DNA from: Triangularia verruculosa
Lineage: Eukaryota > Ascomycota > Sordariomycetes > Sordariales > Podosporaceae
Reading direction: 5' to 3'
Length of the DNA: 64,000 nt
NCBI GenBank assembly: GCA_033296885.1
Contig: MU863929.1
Span: forward strand, 170,801-234,800
In this document: one piece after another, positions 1 through 14,200 of the stretch
Position numbering within the stretch: position 1 is the stretch's first letter
How the letters are laid out: every line of letters begins with the position of its first letter
The notes under the pieces: model-generated
Seen by the model: the letters and a program-made list of their open reading frames with translations, nothing else
Database searches by the model: none
What the model was told of the DNA's origin: nothing
Translations under genes and position numbers: made by a program

Positions 1-2552
1 TCGTGGCTGGGAAAGTTTGCCGCCTTTCAGGCGAATAAGGCCTCCGTCTGTCAGCCGTGTAATTCTCGGCAGCAAACTCCTCATACCGCTCTGGGGAGGC
101 ATAACGTGCTGCTCGCTGAGCATAGGCTTCGGATGCATAATCAGCACGAGGTGCGGCCCTAGTTGGCACTCGGTCAAACGCGGGGCGTGACGGTGGCTCA
201 AATGCCGAGCGAGGTGGTGGCGGTGCCATCGGAACATGTGCCTGTGGAGGTGATGGCGCGACAACCGTTGCGGCTCTTTGAGTTCGGAATTCACCATTTC
301 CGAAGGACGCCCCGCGACTTCGAGCTTCAATGCGGCGTCGAGCCGGAGGCTCCTCAAACTCAAAAGGATTGGCAGGTGCTCTGCCTCTACCGTATTCAGC
401 ATGGTCGTCGACATGACCGAAGGCATCGTCAAAAGAATGCATCCGGCGCGCATGATGAGGCTCTTCGCGTACTTCCATTCGTCGAGCAAGATATGGCTCT
501 TCCTCATAACTCGATGGTCGTGGCTTTATGGTGCCTGCGTAAGACGCCGGGAATCCTGTGCGCAGAGCCTGGGGGGAGGGAACACGGGATGCATACTTCG
601 GCGCAGAAGCAAAGGGATTCGGGGGTTCATCCATCAGGGTCCTCATACGGTCTCCAGCTGACCGAGGGATAGGCTGGACCGAGTTATTCGTCATAGGGCA
701 CGTACAAGACTTCCACGGATCGCCGCAAAGCATACAAAACTGGGCACCACAACGGCTGAAGAGTCAAAGGTTAGTCGGGAACCATCAGGGCTGTGGTAAT
801 GGAACTTGGTCTTACCACTTTATATGGTTGCAACCTTCAGCGAGCTCAACCATGTGATGGCACTGATAGCAGGTCTGGTACGTTTCTCGTCTGGCCTGCT
901 GCGAGAAGGGCGCCGTGTTCTGATCGCCTGGGCAATTGTATTGGTTGTGCCACGGTCCATGGCAAGCACAGCAGATCTTGGTCTTGCAGTGATTGCATCT
1001 GGCTTGTCCGCGCCCGTTCTCCTGGCGGATGTTGTCAGGTTGAAACCATCGCCCACACCGCTCCTCTGGACAATATATGCGACTCCCGGTTGTGTACTCG
1101 CGGTATCTCCGATTCCACTCAGCCTTGAATTCGTCGCCCAAAAGCTTGTCGACGTGCTTTGGTGAGATGGGCTCAGCAGTACAGCATCGAGGGGGCATAT
1201 GTTGTGGGCTTCGGAGAGAAAGCTCAAAACTGCGCACAAGGCAAGTGTTGCACATGCGGTGGGCACATTTGAGCTTGGCCGTATTTTCGACAAGGGTCTT
1301 GCTGTCTCTGCACGAGACGCAAGTGGTAAGCCTTTTGGGTTGTTGCCTCTCTAGTTGCATGTTATTGGGAGCCGTCGGATCAGCAAACATGGAGCGTTTG
1401 GAACTGAAGCTTTGCGAGGAGGCATGGTGTGACCCTTCTATCGTGGTGTTGGCTCTTCTGAACACGGAAGGGGCCCTCGACACATAGGCATCTGACTCAT
1501 ATTGCCTTGTCGACGGTCTATCGCCAGCGTCAGCTACTGATGATTATTACCTACCTTGGAATGGTGGGTATTTACCTTCTGGTTCTGGACTTTGACCGAG
1601 CTCGATCGCCGTCGAGACTCGGGGCACGGGAAACATCTCTCGGACGTCGATAGGCATCGGGCTTGACGGACTGGGCTCGAGAGGGTGCCCGAGAAGGGGC
1701 CCGAGACTGGGCTCGCGATCTTCCTACACCGACCGATTGCTCATACCTTGTTGAGGCAAAGTCCGGCTCCGGATCCGGGTCCTCGTAAACAACCTCAATC
1801 TCGGGCTCTTCGGTTCGCCGGTTGAGGCGCTCATGCATTGACGGCGCCCGAGGGGGTACGGGGGCAGTGGGAACAACCGGCACCGGGGGCTTTCTTCTCC
1901 TGGAAGACGGTTGAATAACGACTTCCTCCATGGAATCCTCAGTCATATCAGTCTCGTCCTCCGTGTCGGACATGGAAGTGCGGGGTGAGCGCCTAGATTC
2001 GGGAGTGGATCTGTAGCGGTGAGCCGAGCGAGAACTCTGATCACGGCGGGAGGCCAACGTCTGGCGACTTGCCGGCCGCGACGGGCGTATGGGCGGCTCA
2101 TCATCATCGTCGTCGTCTTCATAGGAGCGTTGCATACGGCGGGCCATGGCCTTGGTGTCGACCAAGGGCGCGGTGGAGTTGGGCCGCATGGCAGCAGTCC
2201 GATGTCGAGATCGGGACGGTGGCTTGGACGGGATGTCAGAATCCTCGGAGTCGGTGGGACTCGGGAGCTGTTGACGCTGCTTGGAAGAACGTCGAGATCG
2301 CGGCTGCTGCTGCTTGGGAGGCGGCGCTTGGGCGTCGTCTGAGTCGTCAGAGGACTCGACAATGTCTATGTCTATGTCTATATCCCCATGACGTTTCGGG
2401 TGAGGCGACGGACGGGGTTGTGGCCCACCAGCTGATGTCCAATCGTTTTGGGACTGGGGCACCGGCTTGGGAGATTTGGCTGTGCGCTTCTTCCGCGCAC
2501 TGCTTCGCAAAGTGCTGGGCCCGCCCTGTTGCTGGTCTTCAACGTCGGCCAT
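1..2552 (-). CDS. RBR-type (RING-IBR-Rcat) E3 ubiquitin ligase, 3' end beyond the window
   Basis: Three exons fit: 2552-1576, 1517-816 and 755 to the window edge; the introns are 58 and 60 bp and the phase is kept. The first ~390 residues are low-complexity and rich in Ser, Arg, Pro and Asp. A RING1 begins near residue 392 with CVSC and runs to PPRCC. An IBR with CPEERC, CNHCKTKICC and CHGPWH follows. The splice at 816/755 then joins CYQC...GCNHIK to CRCGAQFCMLCGDPW, a complete Rcat domain. By family knowledge, the Cys in GCNH is the likely active-site thioester cysteine. RBR ligases take ubiquitin from an E2 onto that Cys before passing it to substrate. The C-terminal tail is long, charged and Pro-rich, is still open at base 1, and covers at least 811 residues in all. 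The start MADVEDQQ is the first ATG of the frame. The substrate cannot be told. Confidence 0.88.
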
Positions 2553-5500
2553 TCGATCGATTCGTCTCGTCCCCGTATTACTCGCTCACTTCAGCGACAC
2601 CAGGACAACGGACCTGGAGTCAGATGGGGCACAAAACACAACAAGACGGCGTATTGACAGCCGCTTTGGCACTCTGTGTGCCTCTTTTGCCGCGGCAGGT
2701 GGGCAGTGGAAGAGGATTGCGACGGGGGGTAGACGAGTGTCGGCCAGATGGTGCAGTGTGGTTGGCCGGCGAGGGCGGGTCTGCAGATGCCCCAGAGCTA
2801 CGATTGGGCTCACTGGCTTCCCACTTGCATTGCCAGCACAACACTGCCCTGGGTTCGCCCTAACCACAGATGAAAAACCCGCCGCAGCCTGATAAATACC
2901 TGACCCGTCCTAGCTCACAATTGCTCTCTGCCGGAAGCTGAAGGATCACCAGCTTGGGCAGCGCCGAGGACTGTGGAGGAGGGATCAGGCCTGATGCGGG
3001 CGTTCGGTCGGGTGGAGGAGAGCGGGTCGGCGTGGGCAAGGTGAGTGAGCAGAGACGAGAGGGAAAAGATGAGATGAGGGGTTGATGACGGCCTGAGCCC
3101 TCGACCGTCGGAACGCTGTCTTGGATCCTTCGCTTGTCGTGTCGGTGGAGAAAATCCTCTTCCGAAGCATGAAGATGCCGGGTTTCTTCCAATGGACTGC
3201 TAGCAGGGAAAGGGCTCAGGGCATCACATCACCTCACGACGCAGCTGACAGACTAGAGTCGCGACCACTGTGACGCAGCCGACGATTGGGCACCACAATT
3301 TCCGCGGCCGACTGAAAAGGAGATGGCTGAACAGGCGAGCATCACCTCACGTGACGCGGCTTTCGACAGTTCCAATGGCAGCACATTCCTGGTCCCGGCC
3401 ATGCCAGCAGCCAGCCTCTTTGGGAAGATATTGAGGGGGGAGAAAACAGGTTCTGATTTGCCGCGCTTGTGTCAAGGCGACGATCAGATCATGGGAAGCG
3501 CCAGCTTGGAGACAATGCCGATGAGGATACGAAAATTGTGGTACACGTTAGCTAACCCTTAGATTCAATGGCTTTTGTCATGATACTGAGATCTGCTGCC
3601 AAAGGCTCAAAGCCAGCTTTTCTAGTTTGGTCCTCGATTCCCACATGATGAATTGTTCATGCGAATAGCCTCAGGCCTGACTTTAGTGTCGACCCAAAGG
3701 AGGGGCTAACTTCACGACCATCTTTCCCCGCATCCTGTCAAGGAGTGGCCAGTGCGGCCCCGGCCTCTGCACAAGCCGATGGGCGGCACGGGCGGAGGAA
3801 CGGCACGGACGGTAGCGGATCCTAACGGGCGCAGGGGCCTTCCCCGGCGATCAAATCTCGGCGCCTGGAAGATCTTCGGGGCGGAAGACTGCACACTGCA
3901 GACGTCCAGGTTGACCGGAGGCCGATGTATGTGCGGACTGAAATCGGCAAGAAATGCAACTGGAACGGCGGAGCATGTCCCGATGAGCAATGCTTACCCA
4001 ACAGAACCTGAATGCCACCTTCCAACGCTCATCTCCCCCTAGCCTCCAACCACCGTCAAATGCCTCACGGGACACCGATCATCTGCAGGGGAAGATGCCA
4101 AAGCAACGATATCCCGACTCCCGAGACATGATTTCATCATTCGGTTGCACAACGAACCAACTGCCGGCACGGCACCGTACAGCACACCATGCCGTGAAAC
4201 GCAAGACGGCGAACTGGCCGGTCCGGGACATGTTCAAACGGAGGGGCCGGTAGTCGCAGCTGCAGAATAGGCTCGCCTTAAAGGCGACGTGATACAAGTC
4301 CTTCTTCTGTTGCGGTCAAGGCTTCCGGTATGGCGGAACGAGAGTGGTTGTAACAGTAGCATCCCCAACAAAGGACACACAAGACAAAAGCCGACCGTTA
4401 GACAAGTGCCATCCTGTCCAAGATGCGACGATGAAAATACGAACAAGGAATCCTCTTTGGCGTGGACGTCGGGATTGTTCCCGAATACTAGAGGCTTCAC
4501 CAAAAGAACCACCGAGACCACAGAAGGCTGATGCAACTTTGACAGGTATCGCACTCGCTAATATGCACAAATCAACCAACTTTACTACAACAACCCAGGG
4601 GTTAACGGCATTGAAAAGAAGAGCAAGCAAAGCTACATAAAATGGTCCCTTTGACGTTACAGCATCGGCCCTATTTTGGCTGTGGTTTGCCTTGTCAGAT
4701 ATCCCGGCAACGGCACGTCAGCGTTGCTTTCACGGCCCGTCTTGGATCGGATCATGATAAAACCATAATTAAGCAGCCAAAGTAAGACATCAACCACTAT
4801 CCAAGAGGCCACCGACGGATCTGACTGACGGAATATAGACTTTTTTTTGCTACGCAATTCCCGGCGCCAGCTTCCTGCCCTGGTGACAACGAGGCAAGTC
4901 GAGCCGTCTCGATGCCCGTTACGGTTCCACCACGTGGTTCTCCGATCAAAGGAAGACAATGTCTTGGTTTCTGACAATGCTCATACAACGCTATGCAAGG
5001 TCAGACAGACATTGATTGCCCTGTCTCCAACAAACATGTCGTACCACGGGCAGCCTTTCCGTAGCTGCCTTGTATCAGCAATTACGACAACATGCTACGA
5101 ATACCACCAGCCATTTTGGTCTCGGAGTCGTGCTCTCAGACTTTGTTCGTGTGTTTTGACGGCTACTCCACCGATGCTATCTCGCTCATAGCTCGCTAAT
5201 TTCATCGTCAAGATGGGCCGGTTCTCGGTAGGTACAAACATTTACATCAACAGATATCAGCGCTAAGAGAACACGAGTTTCCCGCTCTTGGACCCAATCG
5301 GTACCAAGCGAGATGACTTTCGACCTCTTCCAGAGCCCCGGAATCATCGCATGTGCAAATAGACGGTTCCTTAGGCTTGGTACGCGGGATCGGATAGAAG
5401 TTCCTGTTCTTTCGTTTCGTTTCAGCTTGAGAAGAATATTCCTAGCTTCCGTCCGATTTCATCTCGGTCCCATCTCATCACATAATGGACAGGAGTGGTC

Positions 5501-6712
5501 AGATTTGACCAAGCAAGAAACGGTGCTGAAGCCTGGCCATGCTCAATCTCGCCTCATCATGTTCGCGTAGACCATCGCCGTCCAAAGAAAACGGTACCTG
5601 AAGATCAGCCCCCAGCTACTAGCTCGGATAGACCATCTCATCACATCGCATACTGCAGATCTAGTTCATGATGTCGACATAATCAGGGTCTCATTCCGGT
5701 CCGCATCCACAAGATACAACGTCAAAACGCTAGCGAAGCTTTACACCACCTGTGAGGCCAACTATTGCCATCGTACAGCTCAGCTTCATGCCTTAGCACA
5801 CACACCCCAACGCCTCCTCGATCCCTTCATCATTCGTCCCCTACTCACCATCATGACCATCATCAGCCTCCCCACATTCAGCATGTAAACCTCGCTACCA
5901 TGTTCTCCCTCACCTCCGGTCAAGCTCAGCAGCCCAAGGGTAGCACACACTCCACATCCACAGTCAGTCATAACTGACCAAATCTCGGAGAATAAAGAAA
6001 AAACAAGAAAATTTTCTTTTCCTTTGTCAGCAGAAGCAGCTCATGACACCCCTCGCCAGCCACCAAGCACACAAGCAGTATAACACAACCATAAACTGCA
6101 CACACCCCTATTTTGGCCACCCAAACCCACTGCATACGTACGCCAAACACGGCCTCGGAATCCGAAGCCGAAAATCCCCCATTAGCAATGTCCGTCCGTT
6201 ACAGACACCGCACAGAAAACAGCCACCAAGAAGGGCAACTCCCCTGCCTTGCTGAGCAAGAAACTCATCCCGAAAGGGAGTCTTTCCCATCTTCACAGAT
6301 GAAGCTACGAGCCGTGTCATCCACCAAAGGGCAAGGTACCTACCTTAGGTAGTCGACCTTTCTTGACCCGGTCTAGCCTGCTGCCACTCCCCCCCCCCCA
6401 CCTTCCTGCGCGCAGATGATAGCAAATTTGTCTTGATACATATGTACATCTCTTGTGGCTTTATGGCAAGACCGGACTCATTACTCCCCCTCACTCGTTA
6501 TTAGCCAGTGTTCAAGACGCAGCCATATAAGCTTATAGTAGGTACTGAAACAATACAGACAGAGAGACCTGAAAGGCAACAGTCATATACGCGTTGAGTT
6601 ATACCTATGCCACGCACAGTCACTCTGTCAAAACAATAAATAAAAAAAAAAAACCACCCATCCTTTCTCCAACCAATACACAATATTCATAAAAAAAAGG
6701 TGCCACAATTAT

Positions 6713-6728
6713 TCCCCCCCCCCCCCCC
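6713..6728. repeat. C homopolymer
   Basis: An uninterrupted run of about 16 C lies in the spacer, with a second shorter C run near 6390-6402. It is simple sequence and likely variable in length. Confidence 0.85.
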
Positions 6729-7440
6729 GTCAACTACTGTTAATCATCCCTCCTGCAAGTCATCTCGTTTCGTCCTAGCCTCGTCTCATCTTTTTCCATT
6801 GTACTCCCCTCCCCTCCCCTCCCCCCATCAAAAAAGAAGAACAGCGAATAAATTCTCCTACCGAGCACCGAACTATCGAAAGACTTATCTAGGGTCTTGT
6901 CAAAAACGTACATACAGTCCATGTCCAGTTCTGAACTCCACCCCGCCGTTGTTAAAGGTAAGCCGGCGGCCGTAATAATACACAGCAATGGGCCTTGCAG
7001 CTGAGCTAGTGCAAAAAAGAGAGAGGCTTCCAGGTTGTCTTTCCCCCCCACCGAAAGAACTTTAGTAAAAAGCCAAGAACGCATCCCCAATTTCTTCTTC
7101 CCAAGCCAAGAGGAAAACGGTTTCCTCTCCTTGTTGTTGGTCCCCCCCATTGTTGTGAACTATCGAACGCCATGACGGTTCAACGGTTTTTTTTTGTTTT
7201 TTTTTCAACGGTCCCTAGGTAGGTAACCAAGTTGATCGGCAACCGGCTCCCCTTTTTTCTTGGTGGTGGAGTCTTTCCATTATTTCTGTGGTTCTTGGTC
7301 CATCTGTCAAACGGCTTTTGATATCATCGAAGTCTTTTTGAACAGATATTTCGGTATATATATATGTATATAGAAAGTAAAAAGGGGGTATGTAAACTAT
7401 ACAAAAGTTACAACAATCAGAATCCAAAGTTCTCTCCTAC

Positions 7441-7480
7441 CAAAAAAAAAAAAAAAAAAAACAAAAAAAAAAAAAAAAAG
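7441..7480. repeat. Interrupted poly-A tract
   Basis: Two long A runs are separated by a single C, followed by more A-rich sequence. This is simple sequence in the spacer, with no sign of an attached retroposon. Confidence 0.85.
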
Positions 7481-8994
7481 AATAAAGAATAGAATGAAGC
7501 CGAAGCCCCCGAAAAGAAAAGAAGAAAAAGAAGTGGTATCCCAAAACTGAGTGTGAAGAGAAGAGAAAAAGGTATTTCATGCAGCATCTTCTTTCCAATA
7601 ACCTGACCACGTTCCGACGGTCCCCAACCCCCTGGTTTCATCGTAGAGTCTGTTCTTTGCCATTCCCACATGGTATATATGACATATAAGCTTGCGTTGC
7701 GTTGTTGTTGTTCCTGCGTGGCGTCCTCCGTTACATTTTCACAATTCACCCATGGATATTCTTAGAAACCCCTGCCTGCCTTGTCCATCTCGTAAATCAC
7801 CCGCCCCTTCACTCGTATCGTTGCAACATGAAAAACCATCCGCCGTCGCCGCCGCCTATTTCCGACTCCAGATAATAATGATGAAAATGATGATGATGAT
7901 GATATGTTGCCTGATTTTTCTTGACCACCGGCCCCGTGATGAGAGTGAACGAAAACAAGAAGAAACGTAGATTTGGTATAAACGCCCTGACCAAGCACAT
8001 AGGAGCCCTCCTCCGTCACCATGTGCTGGTGGTCGTTTCAAGTTGACAATAAAGTACGATGATGAAACCAATAATCGAATAAATCGGGTCGGATGAACAA
8101 CCCCCAGAATGGAAAGGATGAGTTGAATTGATGATCGAGAAAGTCCCAAAATGCGGGGAGAAAGGCGGGGTGAAAACATGGGGTAACGGGGGGCCGGCCC
8201 GAAACCCCCGATTCTCAAGGACAATCCGTTCAATTTGCGACCGCCGATTCAGAGGAAAGCGGAGGGTGTGGTTACCCCAGAAAAGGATTCGCATTCACTC
8301 ACACACACCACACCCAGGCCTTGCTTTTTTGCGCAGGCGGAGAACAGATCATTGTGTGTATGTACGTGATGTGTTTGCTGTATCATGAGGCCGGGGATAG
8401 TATCGATTGTTATGCGGAAAATGCCGGTGTTGTTTTGCCCTGTACGATGCGCACCTATCGGCACAATATCCCCGTGCGTGGTAACCTCAGGCCCGCTCGA
8501 CTCGTCCGATTAAACCGGCACGTTTTCGCCTTGGGTTGTCCACCACGCCCCGGGTCTCTCCTCCCTCGGATTTTGCATGTGTTGATGTCGTCGTCCTATT
8601 CACCCCTCTTATCTGGCCCGACACCGGTCCTCATATCGGGCAATGTAGGAACCTGCCAGCAACTGGGGTACCGAGTGATTGCGCAAGTAATGTGACGGTT
8701 TTCGATTTTCGTAGATCAAGGTCCCTTATTGATATCGCCTCCGGACGATGCATGTTCCGGCGGAATGCTAGGTGTTCGTACCAAATGTGCAGCGGCTACA
8801 TACGCACCTTCAATAAGCGAATGGCGGCGTGGGGTCTTTTGCAACCCAGCAAGCGGCTGTCTTTCCCACAAGACCGGAAACGTGGTTCATGGGCGCGTTA
8901 GGCGAGACATATGTCAGTGTTTGTAATCGGGGCTGTTGATGCAAGTTGGGTGGTGCGGGTTTCCTGGTTGGGCTGTCCTTGATTGCTGCGAGGC

Positions 8995-11245
8995 TCACCC
9001 GCTGAGGTAGGTCCGACGTCTGACTTCGGCTTCCTTGATGATTTCAGCCGAGAGACTCAGACTTGGCGAGAGGACGGCGTAACGTTCGATCTCCATAACC
9101 ACGTCGTTGATAATTTGATCGATGGTCTCTCGGTGGGGCACAAGACTCCAGAGAATGCTCGACAGTGACGGCGACATGGTAGCACCCATAACCAAGAGTG
9201 TCTGTGACACTATGGACAGAGCTCCTTGCCAGAGGTATGGCATATGTCCGGCGTGACTGCGGCCAATTCGTTAGATTAACTGTCAAGAAATCCTGACCAA
9301 TGGGGAATGCGGGAAAAAAAAGACTTACTGCGCAGTAATGTGCTCCAATTGCCGGATTGAAGCCTCTAGGCACTTTGTGCATGCTTCCCGCACTGAGGGG
9401 TCCAACACTGCCTGCTCGTTGTCAAGAACCGCCAGAATGTAAGGCCGATAGATGATCGTCCGGCAGGCGAAGAAGCGTAATCTCAACACCGTCTGCACCG
9501 GATCGGGAAGCATTGTCCGTGTGAACGGGAATTGTAGCGGTAGTGGCAAGCTCTCATACCACTGCGTTAGTTGAAAGTCGAGTTCTGCGACCACTGGCTC
9601 GAGACTGGTTGTTGATGCCATCGAATCCTTCGAGTAGATGAGCTGGCTGACACGGTTCAGAAGCCTGCGGAGAGCAATCTCGGCCAGGAAATACCATAAT
9701 TCATCTCGCCCAACCGCCTCCTGCTCGTCGCCCTCGAAACCACAAGGAAGACCAACATTTTCTTCGAATGCAACCACACCAGAATGAGGGAGGTCCAACT
9801 CGGCCAATAAATCGCTTTCGAAGAGCAGCGAGTTCCAGTAAATTCTTTCAATCAGCTCTCTTTGGTCTGCAGGCACTCTGCTGGGTGCCATGAGCAAAAG
9901 CTGCAGTTTCGTACTGGTTGTGCAAAGCAAGTTCCATGCCTCCAGTGGTCGAACCAGATAGAATAGGTAGGCAGCGGCAAGCAAGTGACATTGTGCCGCG
10001 AGAACACTGTTGGAGGTCATCATTCCTGGAAGCAAGGACCAGGCTGCTGTGAAGTATTGAAGTCCGGGAGGGTCCTCGTGGGGAACGATTCGGGATATAC
10101 TGCCTCTGGAGCTGGCCTGGCCCAGAGCCAGCACCAACAGTACAATGCAACTTTCCGGTCCTTCTCGGAAACCGTTTGAGAGCGCTATCCTGTAGTGACT
10201 CCTCCATGTGTATGGGTTGACACAGGCGTACCAAATATTCACTCGGTCAAAGTAGGCTTCAATATATGCGTTTGTGTTGGAGAGGTCAACGCAGGGAGTC
10301 TTGGCGAGAGAATGCAGCGGCTCACGGGCCATCTCAAGCTGTAGAAGAATTTGAGGGTCGTACGGTCGTGATACCAGGTCTCGGATCATGGGCCATTGCA
10401 GCAAATGTAGAGCCGCATTCGTGTGCACCTTGGGCATGGTCGAGATATTGTTAGTTGCCGTGGCGGACCATGTCCCAAGCCCCCCGCTGGGAATAACGGA
10501 CACAAAGTTGGCAGCATTTGACCCTATTCCCATCAAGTTATCGCCGCTGAGAGCTGTCCCATTGCTCATGTTTGGTGAGTCGTGTGACATGCCCATCCCA
10601 TTGACATGTCCCGCCATGTTCATCTGCAACAAGTTCTCGATGCGGTTGAGGCGCTCCAGGATAAGCTTGTCACCGGCATCAAGCTTGATGCCAGGCTCGC
10701 GATAGATGCACTCAGCGCCCAGCTCGGTGCATAGCTTGCACTTTGGCTTGGTGCCATCGCATCGTGACTTTCTCGAACGGCAAACCTCACACTACAAAAC
10801 CTGTCAGCTTCCGAATTGGCACATGAGAACACTTTCCACATACCGCAATGGTTGCTCTCCGCCTTGGGTAGTCGACGCCCGCATCGGTATTACGCCTTTT
10901 AAGAGGGTTGATGCCCTCGTCACTCGGTGCCTTCTGCATCCCATTCGAGTCTGGCCTGTTCTCCGATGACTGTGAAAGATTACGCGCCTTCTGCGCTGAG
11001 TTGAGTATGCCGTCCCTGCTGAAGCTGGGAGTCCGGGCGGACTTGAGAGACGTTGGCGACTTGAGTGAGTTTATTCCGCCACCGTTGACCTGGCCGTTGA
11101 TTTGACCCAGGAGCTGGGGCGAGGGCACCTCGATGGTAAAATCCCTATTCGGCAAGGGAAACCTTCCTACAACACTAGCACTGGCGGCCGCGGTCATAGT
11201 GGCCGTGGACGAATGTGGAGAATCACCGTTGGAGGACGGCGACAT
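8995..11245 (-). CDS. Zn2Cys6 fungal transcription factor
   Basis: The model has three exons, 11245-10844, 10791-9329 and 9256-8995, giving 708 residues. Intron 1 (52 bp) splits the zinc cluster: exon 1 ends RRRATIA and exon 2 opens CEVCRSRKSRCDGTKPKC, followed by KLC and ECIY. The spacing is C-x2-C-x6-C-x6-C-x2-C-x6-C near residues 135-162, preceded by a basic stretch and followed by a short coiled-coil-like linker (LILERLNRIENLL), which suggests dimeric DNA binding. A fungal-specific middle homology region follows, roughly residues 260-520 (for example FREGPESCIVLLVLALGQ). The last intron has a TCTAAC branch site and restores the frame after an in-donor TAA. It is a nuclear regulator, but its target pathway cannot be read from sequence. 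The start at MSPSSNGD is the first ATG of a frame that stays open further upstream, so an extra 5' exon is possible. Confidence 0.9.
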
Positions 11246-14200
11246 GCTGTTGATACTCAGGACGCTGGGCGGGTGCTGCGTCCAATGCGACAGACCGGAA
11301 ACGCTCGCTTTCTGTTCCAGTAGGCAGGTATAGGTAGAGTTCCGGGGGTCCGTGTTTCGTTCAAGGTAATCAACCGGCGGGCTAACAGCGACCGCTCCCG
11401 CTTCGACGGTTCTGTCGACTCAGACACCGCAAGCACCAAATACACTATCGCTCGGTTGTTGTTGTCCAACTCGCATCATCAAGCGGCGACGACCAGAGGG
11501 AGTGTGGCGAAGGGGGAAGGAGAGGTCCGGTGGTTGGTGATGGGTGGTGGTAGCAAAAGTAAGGGGGGAGGGCAGGTCTTTTCGGGAGCCGTGGGATGGG
11601 AAGGATTCATATGGGGGTGGTGTCCTGGGTGTGAGCTCGCCTAGATGTAGCGTGAGCGGCGGCCCATGTAGACTAAACCTCCAAGACGGGTATGAAGGGG
11701 AGGGAAGAGGTATACAGATGTACCAGGCAGTGTCTTCGGAGATACCTACCTCTTGAGAGGGGGGTGCGTGTCAACTAACGGTACTCTGATGCTTTGCGGG
11801 GGAAATTTGGGCTGGTCCTGTTAATGAGTCCCAAGGCCGGGTCACAGTGATCCGCGGTGTAGCACATGTAGCTACCGTGATGCTGATACCCTTACCTACA
11901 GACAGGACACTACCGTTGGATTGGCAGCGGCTCCGGGTTAGCTTGCGGCAAACCCCAATGGCTTCTCGCTCACGCACGCGATGGACTCCAAAATTCGTCG
12001 TCCAAAACGGAGACGGGACGGTGGACTAACTAACAGGGGAGCTCCAATGCGCTAGACTCGACGAGGGTGGGAACCGCGAACGGCCGATGGGCTACAAACC
12101 CCTGTTCAGCGTTGCATCCACGCTGAGCGAGAGCGCCATGTGGAGTTGACTCAAAAGTGGTTTTTGGTGGGTGTGCCCCGGATCTGGTGCGTGCTGGAGC
12201 AAGAAGATGCATCGAGGGCCGAGGTCCTCGAGGAATCATGAGCATGGGAGCATGAAGCGAGCCGCGAGCAGCCCGTCTGTCTGTGTCGCCAGCTGAGAGG
12301 CCTTCAAGGGACAAGGGACAACGGGACCTGTGGAGGTGGGCCGGGCACAGATGTTGCGGAGAAGGGGAACAGAAGGAAAATGAGAGGGGAGGACTCGGGA
12401 GACGCAAGTCAAAAACGCGGGGGTGGGGTTCCCCAAGAAGCTCCAAAACCGGTCGCTCTCGGGCTGGGCTGGGGACGACACCTCACAGGAAAGCACTGAC
12501 CACTGCCCGTGCTAATAAGGCACGTCAGGTACGCAGTCAGGTAGACACAAAAACCCGGGCAAGCAGTCAGCTCCGCTTGTTCCGTTGCCCGTTTGAGAGC
12601 TCTTCCATACTGCGTATACCAAAAAGTAAGCAGAGAAGGCATTGGCAAAGTGCCTTGTAAATGAGACTTACGTGGACTGCCCTTCTCGGCACAGGCAGCG
12701 TATCACGTACTAGTACTTGCTGGGGCCCAATGGAAGACCCATATACACAGTAGCGTGAGGGCAGCAATGTTAACTAATGTAATAGCATCGCGTACCGAAG
12801 GCTTGCCACGACTGCCATGGCGGTGAATGAAACTGCAAAAGTTAGCCGATCAGCTGAAAGCAGAAAGCTCCAGCTCAACCACAGCTGCAACTCCAGGAGA
12901 CTGGCAGGGACTTTGGGTTTTTTTGACAGCATGTATGATGATGTCCATGGGTGCCGGCATCGCCAACCGGATCAAGGGAATACGCACGTTCACTAACATG
13001 GACGGCGCGTCTTAGTGGTTTTGCTCAGACATACGAACCCGAACCCGGGCCCCTGGAAGAACTTTGGAAGACAGAATCGAAGACCACCATGTCTGTCCCA
13101 TGTGTGTGTGTAATCATAATCATCATGGACCTGCATCTCCAATTTGATCTGCAAATACTTCCCCAGAAGTGAACAACCGCTAGCCCCAGAATTCGAATCG
13201 AGCTGATCAAATCAGACAGGAGCAGACCTCCAGCTGTCCAAGCGTGTACATCGACCCCGCATCTTCGCTCCCAGCACACCATCCAATCACCAACAGTCTG
13301 GAAGCCGACGGCATGATCATCAGCTCGCGCATCCCCTCTCTTAATACCGAGTTTTAACTTGTGCCCGTGTGAATGTTGATATGGGCTACGGCCACCACCT
13401 TCTCAAGAAGTGTTTACATGGTCGTACCAGCCTTATAAGAGCGTGTTGTATGGTCGTGCAATTTTTCGGGGGTCCCTTCACCTAGCAGCGCGCCATACCG
13501 TAAGGCTTGATAAACCCTTGCAAATTGTATTTAGCATAAATTCGACAACTGCCAGCGTCACTCCTGGTAATCTCTGGGCTTGACGAATCGTCTTCTCCCA
13601 TGCTCGGGCCTTCCGCACCGTCCGCCGTGAGGGAGGGTGGTGAGGAGCAGAGAGTTCGAGAAGGCAAAGAAAAGAACCCCACACCATAATACGGAGCATC
13701 CTCCTGGAGCAAGCTGTTCGTCATGATCCTCGTCAACCTAGCTGGTGCTTGTGTACACTGGGTACCTGCGTCCTGGTGTGTCGACAGGATCACCTCGGGA
13801 GTCGATCGAGCATTGTCTTGGAAGCGGCAATCCAGTGGACGGAGGGTCATGTGGTGATCAGTTCTCCTTCCGCCTCTGCGGCCAGATATGGCTTTTCTCA
13901 TGACGGGCTTCTCTGCCTTCCTTTCTGGTGGATGAGGGAGGATCTCGTGAACAGTCAACACGATGGCCCGCTCCACCACATACTCGCCACCCGCCGCCGA
14001 CAAGCTGCGTGGCTGCCTCGACTGCCTGGAAGGGTTCGACCTATTTCGGGTAACCGAGAGATTGCTGATATTGAGGGCTCGGTAGAGGGGTGGTGGACCG
14101 CTATATTGGGAACCAAGTTTGGTCCCTCTTCATGTCTCCTTCTCAAGCATCAACTTTCGTGTCCTGCCGTGCGACCACTGGACTGGACTCAACAATGCTG

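Larger units (their letters stand above)
2553..8994. other. Long spacer without a convincing gene
   Basis: Only short, overlapping ORFs with random-looking composition are present. The stretch contains homopolymer and simple-sequence tracts (see the separate entries), TACCTAGG-type motifs near 6340-6356 and a pyrimidine-rich section from 5700 to 6850. It separates the 5' side of the RBR gene from the 3' side of the transcription factor gene. Part of it is probably 5' and 3' UTR. No tRNA, rRNA or transposase-like sequence was recognised. Confidence 0.6.

Noticed and set aside
2069..2863. 264-codon plus-strand ORF over the RBR first exon
   Set aside because: It is antisense to biased Ser/Arg-rich coding sequence, whose complement is naturally stop-poor.
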